Part shown: piece after piece, positions 1 through 9,787 of the stretch | Position numbering within the stretch: the stretch's first letter is position 1 | Layout: each line of letters opens with the position of its first letter | Source of the DNA: AC-37 sp036389835 | GTDB lineage: Bacteria; Actinomycetota; Thermoleophilia; Solirubrobacterales; Thermoleophilaceae | DNA: 64,000 nucleotides | Direction of reading: 5' to 3' | Assembly (NCBI GenBank): GCA_036389835.1 | Contig: DASVWC010000014.1 | Span: forward strand, 124,001-188,000 | The notes under the pieces: generated by a model | Told to the model about the DNA's origin: nothing | The model's database searches: none | The model's input: only the letters and a program-made list of their open reading frames with translations | Translations under genes and position numbers: made by a program

Positions 1-203
1 GACTTGAAGCCGAAGGCCAGGAAGCGCTCGAGCTGGTCGGTGAGGTGGGGCGAGCCCTCGCCGTTGGGGAGGCCCTGGAAGGTGACGTGGCCGCTCTGGC
101 CGGGCGGCAGGATGTCGCCGGCGCGGATCACCCTCGCAGCCGCGCTCGCCGGCAGCGCGAGCGCCACCGCCGCCAGCGCCGTACCCAGGTACCTGCCCCT
201 CAC
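1..203 (-). CDS. Penicillin acylase family protein, N-terminal fragment
   Basis: Only the first 67 codons are present; the gene runs off the left edge. It reads from a GTG at 203 and opens with a basic residue pair and a hydrophobic signal-peptide-like stretch ending in ASAAA. It then has the segment ILPPGQSGHV, followed by LPNGEGSPHLTDQLERFL. That combination is typical of the start of the mature alpha chain of secreted penicillin/acyl-homoserine-lactone acylases (Ntn hydrolases) in actinobacteria. The catalytic Ser of the beta chain lies outside the window, so activity cannot be judged. The gene is divergent from fdhD, with less than 50 bp between the two starts. Confidence 0.6.
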   Translation of the reverse strand, partial: MRGRYLGTALAAVALALPASAAARVIRAGDILPPGQSGHVTFQGLPNGEGSPHLTDQLERFLAFGFK

Positions 204-251
204 GCGGCGATGGTACCGCCGACCCGGCCGGTCAAGCGCCATCATCCGCGT

Positions 252-1046
252 GTGGAGCGGACCTTCGACCGGCACGTGACCAGCGTGGGGGTGGAGCGCG
301 CGGGCGCGGACGCGCGCGACGAGGTCGCCGTCGAGGAGCCGCTGGAGATCCGGGTCGACGGCGAGCCGGTGGCGGTCACGATGCGCACGCCGGGCGAGGA
401 CGAGGCGCTCGCGGCGGGCTTCCTCGCCGGCGAGGGACTGATCGGCGGGCCGCAGGACGTGCTCGCGGCCGGGCCCCCGGAGGACCTCGCGGCCAACGTG
501 GTGGAGGTGCGCACGCGCGCCGGCCTGCGCCGCGACCCGCGCGCCGAGCGCAGCTTCCACCTGACGTCCTCGTGCGGCGTCTGCGGGAAGGCCGCGCTCG
601 AGAGCGTGCGGCTCGAGGCGCCGCCGCCGGGCCGGCCGACCCCCGTCGACCGCGGCCTCGTGAGGCGCGCGCCCGACGAGCTGCGCCGGCGGCAGTCCTC
701 CTTCGAGCGCACCGGCGGCCTGCACGCCACCGCGCTCTTCGACGCCGGCGGCGAGCTGCTCGCGATCCACGAGGACGTGGGCCGCCACAACGCGATGGAC
801 AAGGCGATCGGCGAGCTGCTGCTCGCCGGGCGCCACCCGCTCCCGGGCGTGCTGGCCTGCGTGAGCGGGCGCTCCTCCTTCGAGCTGGTCCAGAAGGCCG
901 CGCTGGCCGGCCTGGCCGGGATCGTGGCGGTGGGCGCGCCGTCGAGCCTCGCGGTCGCCCTCGCGCGCGAGCGCGAGATGCTCCTGTGCGGCTTCGCGCG
1001 CGGCGGCTCGTTCAACGTCTACTCCGGGGGCGCCCGACTCGCCTGA
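252..1046 (+). CDS. fdhD: Formate dehydrogenase accessory sulfurtransferase FdhD
   Basis: FdhD carries sulfur from a cysteine desulfurase to the molybdenum cofactor before its insertion into formate dehydrogenase, in the cytoplasm. The protein has the family's opening strand (EEPLEIRVDGEPVAVTMRTP), the 'AAGFLAGEGLI' block and the key cysteine loop TSSCGVCGK, whose two cysteines transfer sulfur. The C-terminal block with EDVGRHNAMDKAIGE is also intact. I chose the GTG at 252, which gives 264 aa, close to the usual length; the frame is open further upstream but that part is low-complexity and overlaps the divergent neighbour. No formate dehydrogenase structural gene is visible here. mobA, another molybdenum-cofactor gene, lies about 61 kb away at the other end of the window. 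Confidence 0.9.
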   Translation: MERTFDRHVTSVGVERAGADARDEVAVEEPLEIRVDGEPVAVTMRTPGEDEALAAGFLAGEGLIGGPQDVLAAGPPEDLAANVVEVRTRAGLRRDPRAERSFHLTSSCGVCGKAALESVRLEAPPPGRPTPVDRGLVRRAPDELRRRQSSFERTGGLHATALFDAGGELLAIHEDVGRHNAMDKAIGELLLAGRHPLPGVLACVSGRSSFELVQKAALAGLAGIVAVGAPSSLAVALAREREMLLCGFARGGSFNVYSGGARLA

Positions 1047-1065
1047 CGCGGCGTATGCTGACCGC

Positions 1066-2112
1066 ATGAGCGAGGAGGTCCTCGAAAACAGGATCGAAGA
1101 CCTCCTCCGGCGAGCGGAGGAGAGCGGATCGCTGGAGTTCTCGGAGGTGGCCGCCGCCGTCGAGGGGCTCGAGATCGACGGCGATCGCATCGAGGCGCTC
1201 TACCGCGAGGCCGAGCGACGCGGGATCGACCTGATCGACACCGGTGACCGCGCCGAGAGCAGCGCGCCGCGCTTCACCCACGACGCGGTGGCCGAGGCCA
1301 CCAGCGACTCGCTCCAGATCTTCCTGCGCGACATCGCGCAGCGGCCGCTGCTGACCGCCAAGGAGGAGATCGAGCTGGCCAAGCGCATCGAGCGCGGCGA
1401 CCAGGCCGCCAAGGACCGCATGATCGAGGCCAACCTGCGCCTCGTCGTCGCGAACGCCAAGCGCTACCGCGGCCTCGGGCTGCCGTTCCTGGACCTGATC
1501 CAGGAGGGCATCCTCGGCCTGATCAGGGCGGTCGAGAAGTTCGACCACCGGCGCGGCTTCAAGTTCTCCACCTACGCGACCTGGTGGATCCGCCAGGCGA
1601 TGCAGCGCGGGGTGCAGCACCAGTCGCGCACGATCAGGATCCCGGCGCACATCGGCCAGGAGCTGACCAAGCTGCGCTCGGCGGAGCGCAAGCTCACCGC
1701 GTCGCTCGGCCGCGACCCGACCAACGAGGAGCTGGCCGAGGCGCTCGGCACCGACGCCGCGCGCGTCGAGGAGCTGCGCTCGGCCGAGCGAGTGCCCGTG
1801 AGCCTCGAGACCCCGGTCGGCGGCGACGGCGAGGCGGAGCTCGGCTCGCTGCTGCCCTCCGACGCGCCGAGCCCGCTCGAGGAGGTCGCCGTCGAGCTCG
1901 AGGAGCGCTCGATCCGGCGCGCGCTCGAGCGGCTCGACGACACGGCTCGCCGGGTGATCGAGATGCGCTTCGGCCTCGGGGGCCGCGAGCCGATGACCCT
2001 GCGCGAGGTCGCGAAGCGGATGGACCTCTCGCCGGAGGGGGTCCGCAAGCTCGAGCGGCGCGCGCTGCGCAAGCTGGCCGAGGAGCGCGAGCTCCAGGCG
2101 CTCGCGGTCTAG
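1066..2112 (+). CDS. RNA polymerase sigma-70 factor, primary (RpoD/SigA-like)
   Basis: This sigma factor directs core RNA polymerase to promoters. It has 348 aa. Residues 1-75 are acidic and resemble a short region 1.1. Region 1.2 begins near SLQIFLRDIAQRPLL. Region 2 follows with NLRLVVANAKRY, DLIQEGILGLIRAVEKFD and the -10-reading segment FSTYATWWIRQAMQRG. Region 3 and region 4 come next, with the -35 helix-turn-helix TLREVAKRMDLSPEGVRKLE at the C-terminus. All four regions are intact, so it is a group 1 or group 2 factor; I cannot tell from this window whether it is the sole housekeeping sigma. It starts 20 bp after fdhD, with TATGCT just upstream as a possible -10. Confidence 0.94.
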   Translation: MSEEVLENRIEDLLRRAEESGSLEFSEVAAAVEGLEIDGDRIEALYREAERRGIDLIDTGDRAESSAPRFTHDAVAEATSDSLQIFLRDIAQRPLLTAKEEIELAKRIERGDQAAKDRMIEANLRLVVANAKRYRGLGLPFLDLIQEGILGLIRAVEKFDHRRGFKFSTYATWWIRQAMQRGVQHQSRTIRIPAHIGQELTKLRSAERKLTASLGRDPTNEELAEALGTDAARVEELRSAERVPVSLETPVGGDGEAELGSLLPSDAPSPLEEVAVELEERSIRRALERLDDTARRVIEMRFGLGGREPMTLREVAKRMDLSPEGVRKLERRALRKLAEERELQALAV

Positions 2113-2171
2113 GCGCGCCGCCGCGCTCGCCGGGCCGCCCACGCCCAGGCGCGCCGCCGCGCCCGCTTCGG

Positions 2172-2193
2172 AACCCGTTCGGCCGGACGGGTT
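2172..2193. terminator. Inverted repeat after the sigma factor gene
   Basis: AACCCGT and ACGGGTT (7-bp perfect arms) flank an 8-nt centre that is itself GC-rich, with a short T run after the right arm. It lies between the sigma factor stop and the next start, so it could be a weak intrinsic terminator. A 16-bp GC-rich direct repeat also occurs in the same gap, near 2112 and 2148. Confidence 0.35.
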
Positions 2194-2226
2194 TACCCCG
2201 CTCGCCGTTGCGCAACAACAAGGGGG

Positions 2227-2664
2227 ATGAGCGCTACCGCCGAGCGGACCGACGCCCACTGCCCCCACTGCCTGCTGCTGGTGGAGGCCGGCGCGCGCAC
2301 GCCGTGGCCGCCCGAGCCGGTCCGCTGCCCGCACTGCCGGCTGCTGATCGGCGTGGGCCGTGCGCGCGAGGCGGGCGATGGCGCGCCCGGCGCCCGCGGC
2401 GCCGCCGCCGGGGTCTTCGCGCGCGAGGCCCAGCGTGGCCGCGACGGCGACGCGGGGGCCTCGCCCCACGACGTCGTCGAGGGAATCCGCACGGTGGCCG
2501 CCCAGCTCGGCTCCCCGCCGGAGCGGCTCCTGATGGTCGACTACCAGCAGCACGCGGCGGAGGACGAGAGCCTTCCGGACCTCACCGACGTGTTCGCCGC
2601 GTTCGGGAGCTGGAAGCGCGCCCGCCGCGAGGCAGCCGCCGACGGCGGCGAGGCCGCGGCCTGA
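2227..2664 (+). CDS. Small zinc-ribbon protein of unknown function
   Basis: This 145-aa protein has two CxxC knuckles near the N-terminus (HCPHC and RCPHC, about 25 residues apart), which should form a zinc ribbon. A Gly/Ala/Arg-rich linker follows. The C-terminal half (PHDVVEGIRTVAAQLGSPPERLLMVDYQQ) looks like a short helical domain. I do not recognise a named family. The start is supported by a purine-rich AAGGGGG immediately before ATG. A 10-bp palindrome (GTTGCGCAAC) sits just upstream at 2207-2216. A nucleic-acid or protein-binding regulatory role is only a guess from the ribbon. Confidence 0.75.
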   Translation: MSATAERTDAHCPHCLLLVEAGARTPWPPEPVRCPHCRLLIGVGRAREAGDGAPGARGAAAGVFAREAQRGRDGDAGASPHDVVEGIRTVAAQLGSPPERLLMVDYQQHAAEDESLPDLTDVFAAFGSWKRARREAAADGGEAAA

Positions 2665-2735
2665 GCGTTCGCACCCGAGAGCGGCCGCGCCGCGGCCGGA
2701 CTCACCTCCGCCGCGCGTAATACGATCCCGCGTCC

Positions 2736-3227
2736 ATGGCAGCCGCTGCCTTCGTCCTCGCCTTCCTCGCCATCGGCTCGGGAGTGCTCTTCATCGCCTT
2801 CTCGGGAGGCCCGAGCCAGGCCCGCGAGGCCTACCTCACCGGCGGTCGCCGGCTGTTCCGCTTCATCATCCCGGTGATCTACGTCGGGATCGGAATCGCG
2901 ATCCCGGTGCTCGTGATCGCGGACCGCGACCAGGCCAAGGGCGGGGTCGGCGCGCTCAAGGACCAGCAGCCCTCCGCGGACGCGGAGGAGGGGCGCCAGC
3001 TCTTCCGCCAGACCTGCACGAGCTGCCACAGCCTGGCCGCGGCGAACGCCCGCGGCGTGACCGGGCCGAACCTCGACGAGATCGGCCAGGTGACCAAGGA
3101 GCGGATCGTCAAGGCGATCGAGATCGGCGGCACCGGCCAGGGCCGCATGCCGCCGCGGCTGCTCCAGGGCGAGGACGCCGAGAAGGTCGGCGCATACCTC
3201 GCCGAGGTCGCCGGCGCGAGCCCGTAG
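2736..3227 (+). CDS. Membrane-anchored cytochrome c
   Basis: This 163-aa protein has a hydrophobic helix at residues 3-22, a second one at about 43-62, and then a class I cytochrome c domain. The haem motif is C94-T-S-C97-H98, and the likely axial Met is M138 in GRMP. The domain faces outside the membrane and would pass electrons between membrane complexes. The double anchor before a single haem domain is similar to small c-type subunits found near actinobacterial respiratory genes, but no oxidase or cytochrome bc genes are adjacent. TACGAT lies about 15 bp before the ATG as a -10 with a very short leader. Confidence 0.9.
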   Translation: MAAAAFVLAFLAIGSGVLFIAFSGGPSQAREAYLTGGRRLFRFIIPVIYVGIGIAIPVLVIADRDQAKGGVGALKDQQPSADAEEGRQLFRQTCTSCHSLAAANARGVTGPNLDEIGQVTKERIVKAIEIGGTGQGRMPPRLLQGEDAEKVGAYLAEVAGASP

Positions 3228-3304
3228 CGGGCGCATTTTCCGGCACTCGGGCGGCGTGAGCGGGCGTTTCCGCCGCCCGGTCCGATAGCATCCTGCCCCG
3301 TAAA

Positions 3305-3446
3305 GCCGAGGTCCCGCCGTCAGTGGCGGGGCGCGGGGGAACCAAGTTGGCCTGGACAGGCCAGGGGCGAATCGCCGCAGGAAGCGGCGTAGCGCAGCTC
3401 TTTCGGCGCGAGCCCGTCAGCTAACCCCGTAGGCGCGTGAAAGAGG
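3305..3446 (+). promoter_or_regulatory. Cyclic-di-AMP riboswitch (ydaO/yuaA type), copy 1
   Basis: The segment carries the conserved ydaO blocks in order: GGGGGAACCA near 3336, GGGGCGAATC near 3364, and AGCCCGTCAGCTAACCCCG followed by TAGGCG near 3411-3436. Variable hairpins lie between them. It lies directly upstream of the ATG at 3452. The purine-rich GAAAGAGGGG that would serve as the ribosome binding site abuts the 3' end, so ligand binding could hide it. No separate terminator hairpin with a T run is visible before the gene, which favours translational control. A likely -10 (TAGCAT in GATAGCATCC) lies about 15 bp upstream of the element. Confidence 0.92.
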
Positions 3447-3451
3447 GGTAG

Positions 3452-3742
3452 ATGGCAGATCGAGGCACAGCCCGAGCTTGGCTGGACGAGGTGGAGGCGC
3501 CGGCGCGTCCCGAGCTGACCCTGGTGGTCACCAAGCACGACGACGCGCCCCCCGAGCGCGACCCCGCGACCGGTCGCCGCACGGTGGTCATCACCGGCCA
3601 GCGCCCCGCACCGCCGCGCCGGCGCCCGGACGCCGCCGCCCGCATCGGCCCGCGTCCGGACCGGATCGCCGGCTGGGCGTTCTTCCTGGGCCTCTTCCTG
3701 GTCGGCGTGGCCACCGCCACGGCCGACGCCGCTCCGCTCTAG
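3452..3742 (+). CDS. Small membrane protein under the c-di-AMP riboswitch
   Basis: This 96-aa protein has a charged, proline/arginine-rich N-terminal two thirds and a single hydrophobic helix at about residues 73-91 (WAFFLGLFLVGVATATA). It ends only a few residues after that helix. It has no recognisable catalytic motif. The topology suggests a C-tail-anchored protein with a cytoplasmic N-terminus. Its position immediately after a complete c-di-AMP riboswitch implies a role in osmotic, potassium or cell-wall homeostasis, which is the usual theme of such genes. The specific function is unknown. Confidence 0.72.
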   Translation: MADRGTARAWLDEVEAPARPELTLVVTKHDDAPPERDPATGRRTVVITGQRPAPPRRRPDAAARIGPRPDRIAGWAFFLGLFLVGVATATADAAPL

Positions 3743-3853
3743 CGAGCGGCATCGCACACTCGCCCGCGCCCCCTTTAGAGAGGGTTCACGGCGCACGCGT
3801 ACACATCCGTGGGCGGGCGGCCGCGCGTATGAACCGCGATGGACGACCACACG

Positions 3854-3872
3854 TATACTTACTTACCGTAAG
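3854..3872 (+). promoter_or_regulatory. Promoter -10 and candidate HxlR operator
   Basis: TATACT at 3854-3859 is a good -10. It is followed at once by the palindrome CTTAC-C-GTAAG (3862-3872), set in TACTTACTTACCGTAAG. TACTTAC-type half sites are typical of HxlR/DUF24 regulators, and such a regulator is encoded two genes downstream. A protein bound here would cover the transcription start of the AhpD-like gene. Confidence 0.5.
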
Positions 3873-3889
3873 CGAGAGCAGAGGCTGAC

Positions 3890-4459
3890 GTGGCGAAGAA
3901 GGCGAAGGAGAGCAGGTTCCAGCTACACGACGAGCTCACCGCCCCGGAGCGGAGCCTCCCCGTGCTGAAGGGCGCGCTCTCCACGGGCGGGCAGGTGTCG
4001 AACATGCTCGGCCTGCTGGCCGGCTCGCCGGCCGCGCTGCGCGCGTACGCCCGCTACCGCAGCGAGCTGCGCCAGGGCACCCTCCCGCTCAGGACCCAGC
4101 AGCGAGTGGCCCTCGCCGTCGCCGGCCACGAGGACAGCGAGTACGTGCTGACGATGCTCCAGCGCACCGCGCGCGACGCCGGGCTCGGGATGGACGAGAT
4201 CGCCCGCGCGCGCCAGTTCGAGTCGGCGGACGAGCGCGAGGCGGCGCTGCTCGCCTTCGTCAGGGGCCTGCTCGAGACCCCCGAGGCGGTCCCGCTGCAC
4301 CTCGTGGAGGAGGCGCGCGAGGCCGACTGGACCGACGAGCAGCTCCTGGAGGCCGCGGCGCACGTGTCGCTCGGCCTCTTCCACGCGCTGTTCACCCGCG
4401 CGGGGAACCTCCCGATCGACGGGTCCGCGGAGCTCGGCCGGGTCCTTCGTGCCGCGTAG
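3890..4459 (+). CDS. Carboxymuconolactone decarboxylase/AhpD-fold protein lacking cysteines
   Basis: The 189-aa, all-helical protein matches the alkylhydroperoxidase/carboxymuconolactone decarboxylase fold, with the central segment LRTQQRVALAVAGHEDSEYV and a second repeat-like part containing EEAREADWTDEQLLEAAAHV. In redox-active AhpD relatives the first segment holds a CxxC pair. Here it reads HEDSEY and the whole protein contains no cysteine, so a thiol peroxidase mechanism is not possible. The GTG start at 3890 follows the operator-like palindrome at 3862-3872. The HxlR gene begins 6 bp after its stop, so the two are probably one transcript. The substrate is unknown. Confidence 0.85.
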   Translation: MAKKAKESRFQLHDELTAPERSLPVLKGALSTGGQVSNMLGLLAGSPAALRAYARYRSELRQGTLPLRTQQRVALAVAGHEDSEYVLTMLQRTARDAGLGMDEIARARQFESADEREAALLAFVRGLLETPEAVPLHLVEEAREADWTDEQLLEAAAHVSLGLFHALFTRAGNLPIDGSAELGRVLRAA

Positions 4460-4464
4460 CTAGC

Positions 4465-4803
4465 ATGCGGGCCATGGCGGTCCGGGTAACGGTCGAGCGC
4501 CAGTCGTGCTGCGTCTACTACCACCGCGCCGTCGAGCTGATCGGCAAGCGCTGGACGGGCGCGATCGTCGCCGTGCTGCTCGACGGTCCGCTGCACTTCT
4601 CCGAGATCCGCCGCCTCGTGCCGGAGATCTCCGACCGGCTGCTCTCCGAGCGGCTCAAGGAGCTCGAGGCCGAGGGGCTGGTCGAGCGGCGCGTGATCGA
4701 CGGCTCGCCGGTGCGGACCGAGTACTCGCTCACCCGCAAGGGCGAGGCGCTCGAGCCGGCCGTGCGGACCCTCCAGGCGTGGGCCGTCAACTACCTGCGC
4801 TAG
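4465..4803 (+). CDS. HxlR-family winged-helix regulator
   Basis: This 112-aa winged-helix protein has the HxlR signature: AVELIGKRWTGAIVAVLLDGPLHFSEI, then ISDRLLSERLKELEAEGLVERRV, then EYSLTRKGEAL. Two adjacent cysteines (residues 15 and 16) stand just before the DNA-binding domain. In family members such as YodB and HypR a cysteine at this place senses quinones or oxidants, so redox control is plausible. The gene follows the AhpD-like gene closely and probably represses the pair through the palindrome at 3862-3872. An alternative start is the ATG at 4474. Confidence 0.93.
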   Translation: MRAMAVRVTVERQSCCVYYHRAVELIGKRWTGAIVAVLLDGPLHFSEIRRLVPEISDRLLSERLKELEAEGLVERRVIDGSPVRTEYSLTRKGEALEPAVRTLQAWAVNYLR

Positions 4804-4851
4804 ACCGTTAGCCTGTCGGCTTCGCCGCCCCCGAAGCAAGCGAGGAGTCCG

Positions 4852-6204
4852 ATGGCCGACAAGCCCACGACCGCCGACGACGTCAAGGCCCTCGTCGCCG
4901 ACCAGAAGATCCGCTTCATCCGGCTCTGGTTCACGGACATCCTCGGCCAGCTCAAGAGCTTCTCGATCAACGCCGAGGAGCTCGACGACGCGTTCGAGGG
5001 CGGGATGGGCTTCGACGGCTCCTCCATCACCGGCTTCAACGCGATCGAGGAGTCCGACATGATCGCGATGCCGGACGCCTCCACGTTCGCGGTGCTGCCG
5101 TGGCGCAACAGCGGCGAGGCCGGCGTCGGGCGGATGTTCTGCGATGTCGTGACGCCGGACCGCCAGCCGTACGAGGGTGACCCGCGCCACGTGCTGCGCC
5201 GCGCGCTCGAGCGCGCCGAGGCAATGGGCTTCGACGCGTTCAACGTGGGCCCGGAGCTCGAGTTCTTCTACTTCCGCAACTCGAAGTACGACGGCAGCCA
5301 GCCGGAGGTGCTCGACGAGGGCGGCTACTTCGACCTCACCACGCTCGACGCGGGCTCGGACGTGCGCCGCGACACCGTGCTCGCGCTCGAGCAGCTCGGC
5401 ATCCACGTGGAGTACACGCACCACGAGGTCGGGCCGTCGCAGCACGAGATCGACATGCGCTACGCGCCGGCGCTCAAGATGGCCGACGACTGCATGACGT
5501 ACCGCATCACGGTCAAGGAGTACGCGATGAAGTACGGCTGGCACGCGACGTTCATGCCCAAGCCGCTCTTCGGCGAGAACGGCTCCGGCATGCACACGCA
5601 CCAGTCGCTCTTCAAGGGGGGTGGCAACGCCTTCTACGACGGCGACGACCAGTACTACCTGTCGGCCACCGGCAAGGCGTTCATCGCGGGGCAGCTCCGC
5701 CACGCGCGCGAGATCTCCTCGATCTTCGCGCAGTGGGTGAACTCGTACAAGCGGCTCGTGCCCGGCTACGAGGCGCCGGTGTACGTGGCGTGGTCGCGGC
5801 GCAACCGCTCGGCGCTCGTGCGGGTGCCGCTCTACCACCCGGGCAAGGAGCAGGCCACGCGGATGGAGCTGCGCTGCCCGGACCCGGCGTGCAATCCGTA
5901 CCTGACGTTCGCGGTGCTGCTCCAGGCCGGGCTCGAGGGGATCGAGAAGGGCTACGAGCTGCCCGAGCCGATGGAGCAGAACCTCTACCACCTCTCCGCG
6001 GACGACCGCAAGCGACGCGGGATCGAGCAGCTCCCGGAGACGCTGGGCGAGGCGATCGAGCTGACCGCCGAGTCCGAGCTCGTGCTGCGCACGCTCGGCG
6101 AGCACATGTTCACGCGCTACGTGGAGCTCAAGCGCAAGGAGTGGGACGACTACCGCGTGCAGGTGTCGGCCTGGGAGCTCGAGCGCTACCTGGCGGTGCT
6201 TTGA
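4852..6204 (+). CDS. glnA: Glutamine synthetase type I (GSI-alpha-like)
   Basis: The enzyme makes glutamine from glutamate, ammonia and ATP as a cytoplasmic dodecamer. The 450-aa protein has the N-terminal beta-grasp domain with FDGSSITGF, the metal-binding GPELEFF, the catalytic loop with NGSGMHTHQSL, and the ATP/glutamate region NRSALVRVP. The C-terminal region reads NLYHLSADDRKRRGIEQLP, the pattern of the shorter GSI-alpha forms, and the protein lacks the extra length of adenylylated GSI-beta. Control by adenylylation is therefore doubtful. A strong GAGGAG stands 5-10 bp before the ATG. The stop overlaps the start of the next gene (TTGA). Confidence 0.97.
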   Translation: MADKPTTADDVKALVADQKIRFIRLWFTDILGQLKSFSINAEELDDAFEGGMGFDGSSITGFNAIEESDMIAMPDASTFAVLPWRNSGEAGVGRMFCDVVTPDRQPYEGDPRHVLRRALERAEAMGFDAFNVGPELEFFYFRNSKYDGSQPEVLDEGGYFDLTTLDAGSDVRRDTVLALEQLGIHVEYTHHEVGPSQHEIDMRYAPALKMADDCMTYRITVKEYAMKYGWHATFMPKPLFGENGSGMHTHQSLFKGGGNAFYDGDDQYYLSATGKAFIAGQLRHAREISSIFAQWVNSYKRLVPGYEAPVYVAWSRRNRSALVRVPLYHPGKEQATRMELRCPDPACNPYLTFAVLLQAGLEGIEKGYELPEPMEQNLYHLSADDRKRRGIEQLPETLGEAIELTAESELVLRTLGEHMFTRYVELKRKEWDDYRVQVSAWELERYLAVL

Positions 6205-6659
6205 ACGAGGGCGACGCCGCTCCGGACTTCGAGCTGCCGGACCAGGACGGGAGGCCCGTCCGCCTCTCGGAGCTGCGCGGGCGGACGGTCGTCGTCTACT
6301 TCTATCCCAAGGCCGACACCCCCGGCTGCACGACGCAGGCCTGCGCGATCCGCGACCGCCAGGCCGACTTCGACGACGCGGGCGCCGTCGTGCTCGGGAT
6401 CTCGCCCGACCCGGTCCCGCGGCTGCGGAAGTTCGCGGACAAGTACGGCCTGCCGTTCACGCTGCTCTCCGACGAGGACCACTCGGTGGCGGAGGCGTAC
6501 GGGGTGTGGGTGCACAAGCCGGCGCGCGGCTACATGAAGGCGCGAATGGGCATCGAGCGCTCGACGTTCGTGGTGGGGCCGGACGGCAGGCTCGAGCGCG
6601 TGCTGCGCAAGGTCAAGGCGCAGGGGCACGACGAGCTGGTGCTCGGCGCGCTGGCGTGA
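6201..6659 (+). CDS. bcp: Thioredoxin-dependent peroxiredoxin (BCP/PrxQ)
   Basis: This 152-aa atypical two-cysteine peroxiredoxin reduces hydrogen and organic peroxides with electrons from thioredoxin. The peroxidatic cysteine is C43 in TPGCTTQAC, and the resolving cysteine is C48 in the same helix, as in the Bcp subgroup. YFYPKADTP, GISPDPVPRLRKFADKYGLPF and the C-terminal ERSTFVVGPDGR are family blocks. The start is the TTG at 6201, which overlaps the glnA stop codon by 4 bases (TTGA), so translation is probably coupled to glnA. Confidence 0.93.
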   Translation: MNEGDAAPDFELPDQDGRPVRLSELRGRTVVVYFYPKADTPGCTTQACAIRDRQADFDDAGAVVLGISPDPVPRLRKFADKYGLPFTLLSDEDHSVAEAYGVWVHKPARGYMKARMGIERSTFVVGPDGRLERVLRKVKAQGHDELVLGALA

Positions 6660-7824
6660 GGGTCCGCGCGGGGCTGCTGGCCGCGCTCGCCGCGCTGCTG
6701 GCGGCGGCACCCGCTCGCGCGCTGCCCGACTGCCCGAACCCGCCCGAGAAGCGCACGCTCCTGTCGGGCCAGGGCCAGCTCGAGTCGATCGTCGCCGACG
6801 CGCGCGGGCGGCTCTTCTACAGCGACATACAGAACGGCGGGCGGCTGTTCCGGCTCGACGCGCCCGGCACCGAGCCGAAGCAGCTCGTGCAGGGCGTCAA
6901 CGGGACCGGCGGGCTCGCGTGGGGGACCGACGGCAACCTCGTGCTCGGCTTCAACGCCGGTACGCAGAACGCGGCCGTGGACGGCCAGGAGGGCGGCCTG
7001 CTGCGGGTGGATCCCGAGACCGGCGCGACGGCGGTGATCACCAGGGGCATGGGGCAGGCGAACGGCCTCGTGCGCGGGCCGGACGGCGCCATCTACGCGT
7101 CGAACGACTACGGCAACGGGATCGACCGCTACCTCGACGGCAGGCTCCAGGACGACTGGTCCAGGGTGCAGACCCCGAACGGGCTCGTGATCGACACGGC
7201 CGGCCGCCACCTCTACGCGGCCCAGACGTTCAAGCCGGCCTCGATCGCGCGGATCGACCTGGCCGACCCGTCGAAGGAGGAGCCGTACTTCGAGGCCGGG
7301 CCGCCAGACCTCCAGGCCGGCCCCGACGGGATGACGCGCGACGACCGCGACCGGCTGTTCGTGGCGCTCAACGCGGCCGGCGAGGTCTGGCGGATCGACA
7401 CCGATCGCAGCGCCTGCCGCCTCGCGAGCGGGATCCTCAACGCGAGCGCCGTGAACTGGGGCGGTGGCGCGCCCGGCTTCCCCGCGCGGAACCTCTACGT
7501 GGTGGCCTTCAGCGGCGTGCTGATCGAGCTGGCCGGCGCCACCGACCGGCCCCCGGCGGCGGGCCCGCCGGCCGCAGGGCCGCTCAAGCTCGCGGTCGCG
7601 CCGAGGCGCGCGCGTGCCGGCGCCGCGACCGCCTGGACCCTCCGCGTGAGCGCCGGCGGGGCGCCGGTCGCCGGCGCGGCGGTGAGGCTCGGCGGGAGGC
7701 GGGCGACGACGGGTGGATCGGGCGAGGCGAGGATCACCGTCGCCTTCTCGCATCCGGGGCTCAGGAAGGCGACGGCGTCGCACCCCGGCCACGGGAGCGC
7801 GCGCAAGACGATCCGCGTCCTGCG

Positions 7825-7828
<4 letters not shown>
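6656..7828 (+). CDS. Secreted SMP-30/gluconolactonase-like beta-propeller protein
   Basis: The 390-aa protein starts at GTG 6656, overlapping the bcp stop (GTGA). It begins with a signal peptide (arginines, then an Ala/Leu run ending ARA). The body is a repeated beta-propeller of the SMP-30/NHL type, with blocks such as GQANGLVRGPDGAIYASN, TPNGLVIDTAGRHLYAAQT and AGPDGMTRDDRDRLFVALN. Propellers like this often bind a divalent metal and hydrolyse lactones, but the substrate here is unknown. After a proline/alanine linker, the last 100 residues look like an immunoglobulin-like beta domain. The C-terminal stop region overlaps the convergent neighbour by 4 bp. Confidence 0.8.
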
Positions 7829-9777
<1,949 letters not shown>

Positions 9778-9787
9778 CGCCCGGTAC

